Assembly: GCF_015832195.1 (NCBI RefSeq)
Contig: NC_052031.1
Coordinates: 11,967,850-12,031,849 of the forward strand
Source of the DNA: Motacilla alba alba
Lineage: Eukaryota; Chordata; Aves; Passeriformes; Motacillidae
DNA length: 64,000 nt
Direction of reading: 5' to 3'
Part shown: piece by piece, positions 42,725 to 56,939 of the stretch
Numbering within the stretch: the stretch's first letter is position 1
How the letters are laid out: each line of letters starts with the position of its first letter
Position numbers and translations under genes: made by a program
Notes under the pieces: model-generated
The model's input: the letters and a program-made list of their open reading frames with translations, nothing else
The model's database searches: none
What the model was told of the DNA's origin: nothing

Positions 42725-42899
42725 AGCTGAACAGCCCAGCCTCGGCCCCCAGCTCGGAGAAGCAGAGCCCCATGGCCCAGCAGCACAGCCCCATGGCCCA
42801 GCAGAGTCCCCTGGCGCAGCAGAGCCCCGTCGCCCAGCACAGCCCCGTGGCCCAGCCTCCGCCTCCACAGCCCCTCCAGCCACAGGGACACGAGAACAG
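42725..42899 (+). CDS. MAGI2: MAGI2 exon: SPxAQQ-repeat linker after PDZ4
   Basis: This 175-nt exon enters in phase 1 and leaves in phase 2. After the split Glu codon it reads LNSPASAPSSEKQSPMAQQH, then further SPMAQQ, SPLAQQ, SPVAQH and SPVAQP units, then PPPPQPLQPQGHEN and the split Ser codon. It is a disordered, very GC-rich Ser/Pro/Gln linker between PDZ4 and PDZ5. The acceptor is CCCATGATGCAG|AGCTG. The donor is AACAG|GTTTTG, which has GT but a poor match at +3 to +6. Because the entry and exit phases differ, skipping this exon would break the frame. The following exon restores SYRSEVKARQDVKPD, which fits MAGI2 exactly. Confidence 0.96.
42766..42858 (+). repeat. MAGI2: Coding tandem repeat, 18-bp unit (SPxAQx)
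   Basis: Five degenerate copies of an 18-nt unit (AGCCCCATGGCCCAGCAG type), the first with one extra CAC codon, encode SPMAQQH, SPMAQQ, SPLAQQ, SPVAQH and SPVAQP. Such a coding minisatellite can change length in frame. Confidence 0.9.
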
Positions 42900-45532
42900 G
42901 TTTTGCATTTTCTCATGGTCTTCTTTTTTTTTTCTTTTTGCCCCTTGTATGTCAGTCTGGAGTCAGGAAGATATTTTTTGTGGTGGGTTGAATCTCTGGT
43001 GTATCATTTACCAGCCAATTTCTCGTGTGTAATGTATGCGTATACATTAGCAAATTTATCTATAATGGAAATCAAATGGTAGGGGGAAAGAAATTTTGTG
43101 GCCAGCTGTATTAAATGCTGTTTATATGAAAAGCACACACAGGCTGTGGGATGATACAAGTTTCTATGACCTCCAATCAACACTATTTAGTCTTTGTATT
43201 ATTTTTTAGCATGTTAAACGTGGCTGATTACACTGACTGTCTTTATGCTAATCTTCAGTAACCAAGACATATCATCAAGATCCTCTTCCCCAAATGATGC
43301 TAGCTACAGGATTGCAACTTTTGTCTTCTGAAAATACTTGAGTTCACTTGTGATTCAGACACTACACCCTTTAATTCTCCTTGCTTAACAGATGTAGTAC
43401 TTTCACTTGCCCAGAATTATTTTCTTTTAATTAGTCATACAAGGAAAATTAGTTTGCCTTATATTTTATTGAGTACTTTCTCCAAAAGTGATCACCTCCT
43501 GGAAGACATATATTTCTGACATAATTCAATATGAAGTTTTCACAAAAGTCATTTCATGCTATTGGAAGTCACTATTAAATATCTGCAAATTGGGAATTTT
43601 CAGATGGGAGAAGCAAACTATATTAATTAAAGTTCCAGAAAGAAATGCTGTAATAATTTTACTGAAAAGTGTAAGCTCTAATTGCTCATGTCACCATTTA
43701 CATATTCAGCAAAAATTACAGTGCCTCCATCTGTGAATAAAAACATCATCTTCTGATATGCAGCTGTGGCCATATATTGGGAACCTGCCTGAAGATGACT
43801 CTTACTTCAGAAAAAGGCCAACTCTTGCTAGTTCACACAGTATTATTTTTCACTAGATTACAGCTGGTTTGTATAGCCACATACATTGTTTCTTTACCAA
43901 AATCAGATTTTAAAACTCTTTGGAATATTAACTAGGTTTTTTTTTTTACTTCCAATATTAAGGCTCAGTATCACAGTACGCCTCACAGTAAGTTTGTTCT
44001 CTATCTTCCTTTTACAGGATCATGATACTGAGTAAAGAAAGTAAGAGGCTTGCATGTATGCATGCAGGCCTACTAATCGTGGCGTCAGTCTATTTTAATC
44101 TTCTCAGAAAAGTCAAAGGGAAATAGTTCTGACTTTTTTGTGTCTGGTTAGTTATTCAGATTATTAAAACTATTGTGTAGGAAGATTAGCCATAATTTCA
44201 CTGTAACTACATTAATAAATTAATGAAATTTTGAAACATATCAGAGAATTTGAAACATTTAAGTTCAGATTACCTTTTTTTATATATAAATCAACATAAT
44301 CAAAAACAATGCTGTCATTTTTTAAGAGTGCAATTTTTGTAATCAATAAGTACATTTCAAAATCTCTTGCAAAGTCTACACATGTCTCTGTGTCTGTATG
44401 TGTCCATGAACAGACATGGTCACTTGGTTGACAGAAAACTTCTAGTCCATGATTAAAGCAGAATTTGAAATGTCTATTTCCTGTACAGGAAAGAAATATT
44501 CCCTTTGGCACCCAGGGAAGAGTGTAAGAACATCCACTCTGTGAACATTTTTGTTAAAATATAACCAAAACCACTATTACAGAATTACCTTGCTAAAAGT
44601 GCTCAGGAGTTTCTTTGTGCCTTCTTTAGCAGACCACATGGCTGAGATAGGGAAGTTTGCCATAAGGAATGCTCTTTACTTCACCCTGAAGTGCCATTAT
44701 GTGCTGATTTCCATGTGCTAAGGGAAATTCCCATCTGAATAAAGTAAATAAGTAGGCACTGTATCTCAGAAAGTCACATTTTCTTTCAAATTTTAGGACC
44801 CATCTCCCTGTAACCATTTACCAGCTAAAGCAATATTTTACTTGTTATTAATTCCTCATAACCAAATTTATTTTCTTTTCACCTTGTGTTATTTCTGTGC
44901 ATAACTACTGACATGAATTTACTGACATAGCGTTTAGCCAGATAGCATCATAGGGAGTGTATAATAGAAATAATACACACTGTAATAACAGATGTTATAT
45001 CAAAGAATACCTTTCATTAAAAAGGTAACAGCTAAGACAAAGAATTTATCCTTTTTTAACCTTAAGAAGCTCACAATAATACTTTATGTCGATGAAAGGG
45101 GATATACACTGGACTGATATTCCACTTATTCTATAGAAATATTAATTTTGGAAAAAAACACTTTATAAACTCAGTGAATTATTTTGTAATGAGTAGAATG
45201 GGTGTTTTCACATGCAGTTTTGTCTTCAAAATAGGCAAAGTGGGAATCAAGATGCTTTTTCTGTTCCTGTCCCTTTGAGTCCAATCCTGATCTCACTGAT
45301 ACAAGCTGGAAAATTGCACAGTATGACCTAAGGGAAAATTGCTTATGCCCATGTTTCAGAAGCACTCACTGTTTTCGGATGCCTCGACTATTTACCCTTG
45401 AGAGTTCTGCTTCCCTGTGAAAACCTGTTCCGTGCAATTTTGCAGCAGGGCTTTCACGCCTCACTGTTGCATGCAATGCATATTCCTAATGGTCTGCTAC
45501 TCTCTGAAACTGAGCCATTGTGCCTTCCTCAG
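42900..45532 (+). other. MAGI2: MAGI2 intron (about 2.6 kb)
   Basis: The intron starts with the weak donor GTTTTG and ends with GTGCCTTCCTCAG. It is AT-rich. No mobile element, RNA gene or other exon was recognised. Confidence 0.7.
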
Positions 45533-45773
45533 CTACAGGTCAGAAGTAAAAGCCAGGCAGGATGTGAAGCCTGACATCCGGCAGCCCCCGTTTACGGACT
45601 ACAGGCAATCCTCCACGGACTACCGCCAGCCCCCGCTGGACTACCGGCACCCGCCGGTGATGGACTACCAGCAGCCCCCGCCGCTCGACTACAGGCAGCC
45701 CCCGCTGATGGACTACAGGCAGCACTCCCCCGACACCAGGCAGTACCCCCTGTCCGAGTACAGGCAGCCCCAG
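45533..45773 (+). CDS. MAGI2: MAGI2 exon: DYRQPP-repeat linker before PDZ5
   Basis: This 241-nt exon enters in phase 2 and leaves in phase 0. It reads YRSEVKARQDVKPDIRQPPF, then about eight tandem DYRQPP-like units (TDYRQSS, TDYRQPPL, DYRHPPVM, DYQQPPPL, DYRQPPLM, DYRQHSP, DTRQYPLS, EYRQPQ). The exon is GC-rich with strong C/G third positions. It encodes a Pro/Tyr-rich, probably disordered segment, and the repeated tyrosines and prolines could act as short docking motifs (inference). The acceptor is TGCCTTCCTCAG and the donor is CCCCAG|GTACAG. From memory, mammalian MAGI2 has one fewer unit near the start of the array, the TDYRQSS copy being the extra one here. The exon joins in phase 0 to DFDYFTVD of PDZ5. 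Confidence 0.97.
45594..45773 (+). repeat. MAGI2: Coding tandem repeat, 21-24-bp unit (DYRQPP)
   Basis: About eight head-to-tail units of 18-24 nt, each starting GACTAC or a variant and encoding DYRQPP with one- to two-residue spacers. Unit similarity decays toward the 3' end. Confidence 0.88.
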
Positions 45774-47169
<1,396 letters not shown>

Positions 47170-48609
47170 TGACATTTACAGATATGTTTGGTGATGGGGT
47201 CAAAGGGAAAGCACTTTTTTCACCTGTGATCAGGTTTTAAAAAATAATGCCATATACCTCTTATAAAATAAGGTCATTCTTGCAGGGGTTCAAGAAATTA
47301 GTTGATACATATAGTAGATCCCTGTCATTTCTTTGCAAATAAATTTATTAATTCTGACTGATAATGCTTTTTACCATGTTATAAATTTTTGTCATTATTA
47401 TTTTCACTCTTATCTTAACAACTTAAAAATCTCAGACAAAGTTTGGTGTTTCTTAAATAATAGCATAATTAACATTTGGGTCTCTAATCACAAAAGCAAA
47501 GTGATCACTATATGATAGGTATTAGATGACTATGAAACCTAAGACCTCATCTGTGCTGTTTTACTAATTTAAGCAAGTTGCCTTTGTATTATTTGCTAAA
47601 TTTGTTTATTGATCTTAATCTTGTTTGTAGGGATCGTGATCTTAAAAAAAAAGCAAACACACAGTCTATATAGGAAAAAAAAACCGAATCAAAAATAGAG
47701 AAATAGAGACATTTAATCTGTCCAGGTGTGATAAAGACAAGGTATAAACTCATGCAGGCCTGCTGATACTTTGCAGAATTGTGAGTACACAAGAAGGAGA
47801 AGCAAAGAACGTAGGCAAGACTACCAAGAGTCAACATAAAAAGTAGTTTATGTATCTAATTAGTGCAGTCATGTTCAACCAATGTTTAGTTTCAAAGATG
47901 GGCAATGAAAATTGTCTTCTGTACAGTGGTAAGAACAGATTTTACAAATGTCATGGTTGTTACACTAATTTTGTTTCACAGTCTAAACAATCTGATCAAA
48001 TTTGATGTCTTACTGAAAGAGCACTGTCTTTCTGTGTATAGCTCAGGAGTTTTGCTGTGCTTCAAATGACTCTTACCTTGGCCACTTGGTAGAACTGCAA
48101 AACTCAGCTAATCCTCAGTTGTATCATGGAATGCAAGCCCCTGGCACTGGCAGCAGCAGCAGAAGCAGTCCCTGTGTCAGGAAAGCCAGTGGGGCAGTCA
48201 GGCAGGCAACTGGTAATGGAGATATACTCCCACTGCTTTTTTTGTGTGAAATACAGGTGATTTTGTGCTGCAGCTGGAACTTTAGCTTTAGAATATCTTC
48301 TCTGGTGTTCATTCCTTCCTTTATTTTAGTATTATCATTGTCTGTTGCTCTTAATGAGAAGCAATATGCAAGATGTACATTAGTAGCTATAATGTGATTA
48401 AAGATGGAGAAAAAGCTGTGCTTTTAATAAGCTCTGGAATCACATGTTTGGAAACATATGGCTAAGAATACAGAAAAAAAAAAGAACACCTTTGAAGAGG
48501 GTTCATTTCAAATAATAACCTGTATTAGATACAAAATGAGCATTAAAATCTGTGCATCATTTAAACAAACTAGTACTGAGAAGTGTAGTTAGATTATTCA
48601 CTTTGTGAA

Positions 48610-48653
48610 TAGCCAAAGTATAGAAAGTATTTAGCCAAAGCATAGAAAGTATT
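48610..48653. repeat. 22-bp tandem duplication
   Basis: TAGCCAAAGTATAGAAAGTATT is repeated immediately as TAGCCAAAGCATAGAAAGTATT, with one mismatch. Confidence 0.9.
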
Positions 48654-51131
48654 TAGCATGAATATGGGTTGGGTTTTTTTCAACTGCATTTGTAAAAGTT
48701 CTGTATGCTTTAAGGAATACTGCTAATGTAGTTTCTAAAACATCTTGGTTTAAAACTTTTTCATGGTAGTGGCCATTTTTTCATTGTATAGCCACAACAT
48801 ATAGCCTAACATAATAAGTGTTATTCTGCCAGATAGCTGCAATTGGGGGTTTTCCTCTGCTTTAAAAGCATCATTCTTTGGATCCAGTTCTGCCATGCAT
48901 CCTTGTCACTGTGTCTTCTCTTTTATTCTCCTGCCTCACAGACATTTTAACCTGACAAATGGGTTTGGAATGTGAAAGGTTCTTATATTCAGTGACCTGT
49001 GACTGATGGACAGCAGAAGCTCAAGAAACAGCTTCAAAACAAAAATAGAAGCAAACAAAAAAAATGTTAAAAGAAATATATTAAGGAAGGTGGGCAAAGG
49101 AAGCAGAGTTCTGTACCCACATCTCCTTTCCTAAATTTACATCAGCTGTTAACAATGCAGGTTCATTCACACTTCTTGGCTGGTGTTGCATCTCTGTATC
49201 TCTCTGTTTGACAGGCACACCTCTGCAGCAAAACATGCAAAAATCAGGGCAGTGCTTCTTGCTTTAGATACCATTGTCCTTAAAGACATGATTCTCTGAT
49301 CCTAGGCTTTTAGCACTGAGGATAGCAAACCATGCTTTTCTGAAGGATCTTTCCAGAACACTTTCCAGCTAAGAGTCATTCTGATAACCTGCTTGTCTCC
49401 ATTATTGTTTTGCTTGCTCTTTCCTCCTCCTTGAGCAGCCTTCTTTAATTTCACTAAAGCTTTACAGAGAAACATTGAAGCAGATAGCACAAGGTGCAGG
49501 TTATGCTTATAAAAAGAAATAACACATACAACTCCAGCCCTATTTCCACTCAAGAAACCGAGAAAAGAAAAAGAAAACCAGTTAAGTTGTTGTAGAAAAT
49601 AGATCATATAATGAAACATGTTACCTGCGGGGCACTTAGATGTAATAAGCAAACATATTCCACAAATAACATTTTGTTTTCAATCTACATGTAGCCACCA
49701 AAAGTCCTAATAGAGACTCAATCATATTGATACAAAGCTCCCTATTTTACAGAAATAAATAAAATAATCACCTTAAAGTAATAGAGCTGAAGCTATACTA
49801 GTGGTTTTATAAAATTTTATAATTGATGAAATGAAATCTCAAACTGAAAACAGCTCTGGGTGGGGAAGTCAAAGTCTGTATCTTTACTCTATTAGTGGGC
49901 ACTGCAAAACCACAGTGTTGGAATGAGTCCCAACAGCTATATTCTACTTGGACATGTGTTTAAAAAAATCTGAGTCCACCACCACACATTCAAAAGATTC
50001 TAAGGTCTAAAGACATGTAAAAGTGGTAGGCATTACAGATGCAGAGGATATTAAAGTAAAACCTATGATTATAGGAAAACAGATGTAAATGAATGGAGCT
50101 ATCTCTTGTAAAAGAAAAAAAAAGTAGATCCATTACTGAGGAAGGTAAGTATGGAAGGAGTACAATATGCCAATAATAGCAAAGAGAAATTGAACAAGAA
50201 AGCAATGATAAAACAAGATGAAGAAAGTGACATCAAAATCAGGACATCCTTATGAAGATTTCAGTTTGATCTTCAGGCTTTTATGAACTTCAGTGAGACT
50301 TGTGAACAGACAGAGAACAGACTCACAGAACAAGCCCAAGAAGTGATGATATTCCAGTGGCCCTGCCAAAACTGTCTGGATTTGTAAATATTGATGTAAG
50401 AAGGAAAGAAATATTATGAAGTTCATTATCACATCACCATTTCCAGTCATAACTGGATTATTATTCTGGTCTCTCTTCCTACTGGGGATGGCGTGCTAGG
50501 CACGTTGTGTTTTTATTGGAAACAAATTCACTAAGGAACACCCCATTTTAGGATTACAAGATCTAAAGTAGTCTTTAATTGAACTTCATGACAGATGAAG
50601 CTTTCTGCTTTGATGTTATGCAGAATTGTTCTGGGAACTGGAAAGGTGGAAGAGCACTGAGTTGATGTCATACAGAGTTCATCAGTTTTCCAATCCTATT
50701 GCTCTTTGACTCAGGGATCCCTTTCTGCCAGCCTAGATAGACACAGCACTAAGTCTTGAAGTTCAACAAATTATTCCCTTAAAAGCAGGTTTAAACTTTC
50801 ATGGTCTTGTTACACTTAGTCATGGAACCTTCACATGCACTGAGACTTTTACTTGAGCCCATAGACTGCAGAAAGCCCAAGCATGTATCTTAGTTTAACC
50901 TGGATTCATCTATCACTAGACATGGGAAGGAAATGCACATCAAAGGACCCAGAGGTCTACAGGAAACTGATTCTATGCATGCATCCTCTGCCCACGTGGT
51001 TGTTAAACTATTCTCAACTAGTGTTGGAGACCCACAGCCATAAGTGCAGCTTTGTATAAAATCATATGTCAGATCATACGCCACAATTAACTGTGGCAAG
51101 ACTTTACTGCAATTTATGGGTAAGATATATG

Positions 51132-51158
51132 GCAGTCTCCTCTCTCACAGGAGACTGC
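51132..51158. repeat. Perfect 10-bp inverted repeat (hairpin)
   Basis: GCAGTCTCCT at 51132-51141 and AGGAGACTGC at 51149-51158 are exact reverse complements around a 7-nt loop (CTCTCAC). Confidence 0.8.
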
Positions 51159-54100
51159 TGTAAGAGAGAACCTATCACTACACTGGAATTAAATACTGGT
51201 GTATTTATATAGATGTATAAAATGTATGTAATGTATGTAAATACAGACTTAATTCTGACAGCCGAGCAGGGAGCAAGCTACAGTGGCAAATTCTGAAAAA
51301 CCTACCTATGTCTGTGCTCCATAAGACAAGGATGTATTAAAATAACCATGAAAAAAGTTTGGAGAACTATTAGTGCCTTTGTTATCTTTTCCCAGACTGG
51401 CAGACATCTCAGCACATCAGGATTCCATTTCTCAAGCAATCCTAACATCAGGGAAATCCACTGAAAGTAGTTGGTGATGGCAATGTTAAGAATAAAGCTG
51501 CAATGCCCAGTCTCAGAGTAGGGCAAGAACATGGCACACACACTGTCAGTGACAGTCATGTTGAGTTGAATCTGTCACCAGAGATGAGGGACGTAACACA
51601 GACAATGTGGAGCACAGTCCCCACAGCCTTTGAAGATTCTGACACTACTGGAAACAATTTTACAGGTCTATTTAGATAAGGCTCATGGTAACTTATATTT
51701 TATTCTTCCTCATGCTGAGAATAATGATTGGCAGAGTTCTGCTTGCAGATCTCTATCCCTTCCTGTCTTAGAAGGAAGGGATAAGTTCCTTACTGCTCTC
51801 AGGGGGATTGTTAAGCATGGTCGTAGTGTTTGCTAGACATGAGATAGGATCAACAGATCTCTTATTGCCTTGAATGGTATCTCCAGCAGCCAGCAGGTTT
51901 ATTGAAACCAGTGTCAAACAAAGAGACTGTGGCTGAGGGCTGCAAAGGTACAGAATAACATTAAATTCTTGAAGAATGAGGGTGAAATGTGCTTTTTTTT
52001 ATAGACAGTGTACATCTGTGCCGTTTTGTCACTTTGTGAGCTACATCCTTTTTTTACATCTTCCACAAAAGCCATACATCTCACCTCTGACATCTCTAGT
52101 TTCGTTGTCTTGTCAACTCATTTTTCTCAGTCCTCATGCACCATTTAGCCCTATCTCCAGCTTCCTCATGTTTCCTTATGCTACATTATTTTTCTCATTT
52201 TATTGCATATTTTTCTTATATTTTGGCAGGACAGACATCTGAAATCCAGGCACAGCAGAATTCTGTATCTTTCATGCTCTGCAGTTCTGCTTTGACTCTT
52301 CAGTCTTTTTTCCTGTTTGTTGCATTTCTGTGGTTTGCATCCCTCTTTTTTGTTTTAGTTGTACACAGCTGGAGATATAACCAGGCACAATGGACAGGAG
52401 GCTCCTATAGCATCTATTGTGAGCTTCTATGTTGTTGCATAAGAGTCTGTGTGGCCTTGCTTGGTTGTTCCAGCTTGCTGAGTGATCATTGCAGTGATGC
52501 TCACACCAGCAACTAATCTATGCTGTGGTCAGGTTCATGGCATTCTGCAAATCAGCACAGGTTTTGTATTTAATAATTCCCCATAATAATAAAATTCACA
52601 CCAATCTTATTTTGCTTATTCAGAAACCTTCATCCACCCACACCAAGAGTTATTCCTAGCAGAAGGGGAGAGCTGGGTTTCCAAGAGCCAAGGGTCAAAA
52701 AAGACAGGCAGAAAGAGGGAGTCTGTCTCTTATTTGGAAGGAAACAGAACTAAAGTTTCAAATCATGGAGGACATAAATATTAAATTTAAAGCTGCTGTC
52801 AAAACCCATGTATGAGCATTTGGCAACATTCAAAACTGGCATTTTCCTCTTTGTTTGCAAAAGAGTTATGGAGCTCCTATCAAACTCATAATATGATAGT
52901 AAAGCCCTCTCTTGAGCCCTCTCTTAAGTCCCCTTTGAAAAGTCTGGAGTCCAAGCTTCTGAGCAGTAGGGTGGCATATAATAGTTGGCTATAGATAACT
53001 ATTCTCACAGAATTAATTTGTCACCATTAAGACTCTTCAGGCTTCTCAAAAGAGCAGGTGGTATGTAGGCATCTGGGCTCTCTAAATGCTGTACAGCTGT
53101 AGAGTTTAACAAGGTACCATAAACCTTCTCCCTGCAATATGACACTTCCAAACATCTCAAGTCAGGGCACCCTGAAATCACTTAAATTGTTCAGGGTTCA
53201 GTGAATAGATAGTCAGAGGTGAATTAATTAGGATCTTACAGTGCTTGGAAAGTCTTTTATACCATGCAAATCAGAAGTCTCTCTCTTGTTTCATCGTGGT
53301 GCTTTTTCTATTTCACATTTCTTTATTCCTAGATGTTGCACACATTTTACTTGGTGTTCATCTAGTCACTTAATCACTGTATTCCTTTTTTGCAGCCCTT
53401 GATTTTTAGGTTATTAGTAGATCAGTCGTCTGTTTCCACCAAATAAGGAATCATTCCCTTTCTGAGGCTTGGATGTAATATAACTTCCATAGATACTTTT
53501 AAAAAGTCTATATTAACATGTGCAAATATCCTCATTCTTTTTTTAAATTATTTTTCAGTTGCTGTTGTCTTGCATCTCAGAGATGACAAAATCCAACAGA
53601 AATGCCTGGACTACCACATACCATTTTGTTAGATTCCTACTGCACAACCAAATTTTGCACCAGAAACCACATGCAGTTCCTATAGTTTCATACACAGGAA
53701 CCTTCTAACATTTGTGATTCTGGTCTCCATACATTATTACTGAATTTCTTCAGTCCATCCAGAACAAAGTCTTTGCAGGGTTATCTCAGCTGTTGGTAGT
53801 CCTGTTGCTAAAGGAATATGGAAAATGGGAAAATATGAAAAGCACTGCTCATCAACAGGACTGATTGTTTTCTGTCAGTGATCATCAAATCTAATCAAAG
53901 CTTAAAAGGAAGAATGAACAATTTCTTACTCTGCATTAAATGGAAATCCTTGAAATCACTTTGCCATGCAGACACCACAATCTGCACTGACTCCTCACTT
54001 GTGTAGAGCCTCTCTGAGATTTCCTGTTAATGAAGAACAGAGCATCTATTTGGGATGCTCCATCAGTGATTGGTCCCACATTAAAGGATGATTTTCTACT

Positions 54101-56059
54101 GTCTGCAGTGGAAAACACCTAAGGTTGCAATCAGTAAGTACAGTTAGCAAGAAGTAGCTCAGCTCAGCTTGAGAGTGATTAGAGCAAAAAGCATTAAAAA
54201 TAGAGAGAAACAGTTGTCACATAGTAAAGAGAGTAGGTGACAGATATCCAATCAAGAAAGCTGCAGCAAGGAAACAGGAAGAATGAAGGAATAGCTTGAT
54301 CAGACATGCGTTTTTACAAACATTTAAGGCAATCCAAACATCCAAAAATGAATGAAGGACTTAGCAGTTTAATCTTTAATTTCTGATATAGCATATTTTA
54401 GAATCCTATTTTAGATTGAAAAGAAAGAACAAGACTGACATACTGCTGAGTGATTCATGAAAATCCTCAGGTTCTCCAGGTGCTAAAAAGCAGTGAAGTT
54501 TTATGTTCATAATATTGGAGGAAAGTGGACATTGCTGCTGGGAAGCCTGTTTGTGAGTCTGCTCTAGTCACTGCAAACACAAAGTTAGGAGGAGCAGTGA
54601 TATGTCCTAAGAGCCAGAAAGGTCTTCTCCACGTGGTGTGCTGGTCCAGAGGGCTTGAGAAGGCTGTCAGAAACCTCACTGAAAAGTCACTAATATTTGG
54701 AATAATCCCACAGATCACGGGCAGAAGTACACTCCAGGAAAATACAGTGCTCCACCAGCAGCAGCTTGACTGCACACATCTGGAAGACAAATGCCCACAG
54801 AGTGATTCATGCCAGTTAAGCAGCCCATCTTTTCTACATAAGTAGCACTTACTCTTAAAACCTTCAGCATACCTGGCTTACTTTATGCAGTAATATAAAT
54901 CTTACCTTCATAATAAGCGTTCAGTGAATGTCAACACTGTCATTTCAATGGAACAAAAAGACAGATATTCTTAGGCCCATCCATTTATTCTGTGATTTGT
55001 GATCCATCTGAACAGTACAGGAAGATGTTAGCTATGCTTCCTTACCGAACTGCATGTCCCTTTGGGGTAATCTAACTCACACTCCAATTCCCTACTACAT
55101 ACATCACTGTCCAACCTCACTTGTGGAGGAAGTAGGTGTGATTGATCTGACCTCAGAGAATTCAACTGGGGTACTCAAGCCTGTGAGCTGGATGCCAGCC
55201 TGTGGCAAGAGGAGCTCAATGCCGGGTTAGTGTAATTGGCAGAACTCAAGGAAGAATATATTGACATGCAGACATAAAGCTGATCAAAATGCTACTGTCT
55301 GCACAACAAAGAAATGCAAACTGAGGCCCTCAGGGATCCTGAATATATTTTGACAGTATAAAAGCTTAATAAATCAAGAGCCAGTTAACTGTAGGTGAAC
55401 AATTATTCAGCATTTCTTCAAAAATCTGTGTGTTTTTAAGAATTTGTTTGCAGAAAGGTAAGGGTAAGGAGTATTCCTCTCACACAATTAATTAAAATCC
55501 TTCTTACAAAAATGTATCCAGTTTGGCACATTCAAAACATCCCTCTCACTCTATGCCTAGTAGCAAAATCTTTCAAGCCAACTGTGGAAAAAAAAACAAG
55601 TTAATAATAGTGATAAAAATAGTTAAGTATTAAATTTAAAGACTAAAATACTTAGTTGGCAGGCAGGCATCTTATTTAAATCTGGGGTTTATGGAATATT
55701 TATGAAGGTTTTCAGGTCTAAAAAATTAATTAGCCCCAACTTAAAAATTAATAATCAAGTGTTAGGAAACAAATGAGCACACCACATGATGCTGCTCTGA
55801 TAATTAAAACAATTTGTGCAGCAACAGGAGTGACATAGGCATCGACTTCTCTTCTGAGTTTTCCCGAATCATCACCAGTGGAAAATGGGAGAGGTCATCT
55901 CTCAAGGTAAAAGGATAGATATGAGGCCCATTGCTATGGCCCACCAGCCTAGTACCCTCATTCCAACAAGGACAAGTAAAGGATAGTTAGAAAAGGAATG
56001 TAGGACAAGTATGAAATTATTCTTCACTGCATATAATATCCAAGACACTGTCAGTCAGG

Positions 56060-56107
56060 AGTTTATATATTTATATTTATATATTTTATATGCAATTTTT
56101 ATATAGT
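56060..56107. repeat. AT-rich TTATAT low-complexity tract
   Basis: Repeated TTTATAT/TATATTT units over nearly 50 nt with almost no G or C. Confidence 0.8.
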
Positions 56108-56939
56108 GTTAGGACTATTTTCAACTACTTATTTGAATGTATTCGTGCTTTTGACATTTCAGATATAATGTGTCAATGGATTCTAAGTCAAAGTGCCTGC
56201 ATTTTTTGAAAGAAAATTCCTTTTTTTGTTTGTAATTACAATATAATGTTACTTCATCATTCTGCATATCATTCTTTATTCTATTGTTCTATATCATGTA
56301 CCGAACCTCACCAGTCTATTTCATCTTGCATCAAAAGGGAGCTGTTCTTTACCTCTAACCAGCCTCATTGGCCTCCTCCAAACCATTTCTCAATGTATCA
56401 CATTCATTTGGAGACAGAAGCACCAGCACAAGTTGCAGTTTTCAGGATATCAGTGCTCCTAAATGACACAGTGATGTCCTCTCCTTTATTCTCCACTTTT
56501 CCCCTAGCAGCTGGTATTCTGTTTGGAGTTTTGGCTGTGCTGACATTTTCAGCTTAGTGAGCTAAGCACAAGGACAGGGAGATCTGTCTTTTCAGGGGTG
56601 ATGGCTGATTCAGAGTGATGGAGTATGTCATCTTCCACATGTACTATACCTGGTTCTTAGCACTCAGCACCACTGGATTTCACGTGCTGCTTTAGCATAC
56701 AGGATTGTGCCATCTTTTTTAGAGCTTATAAGTTTAGATATGACAATAGTGCATGGTAATGTGCTGTCTGAAAATCCTATCACCTCTTCCCCACACCATT
56801 TGCAAGTATGCTGAGCAGAATAATCACTGTGGTAAAGTCTTTTGATTGTGAAAATTGACCACTTATTTAAAGCATTTTTTCCTAGAATTTAATCTCCTGC
56901 TTAGAAGAACCTATTCTTTTTCATCCCACAGCAGAGCCT

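Noticed and set aside
48086..48397. Ser-rich open frame (GTGSSSRSSP) as a further MAGI2 exon
   Set aside because: The best acceptor (CCTCAG) and donor (GTAATG) enclose about 94 nt, which does not fit the phase-0 junction after the 47139 donor.
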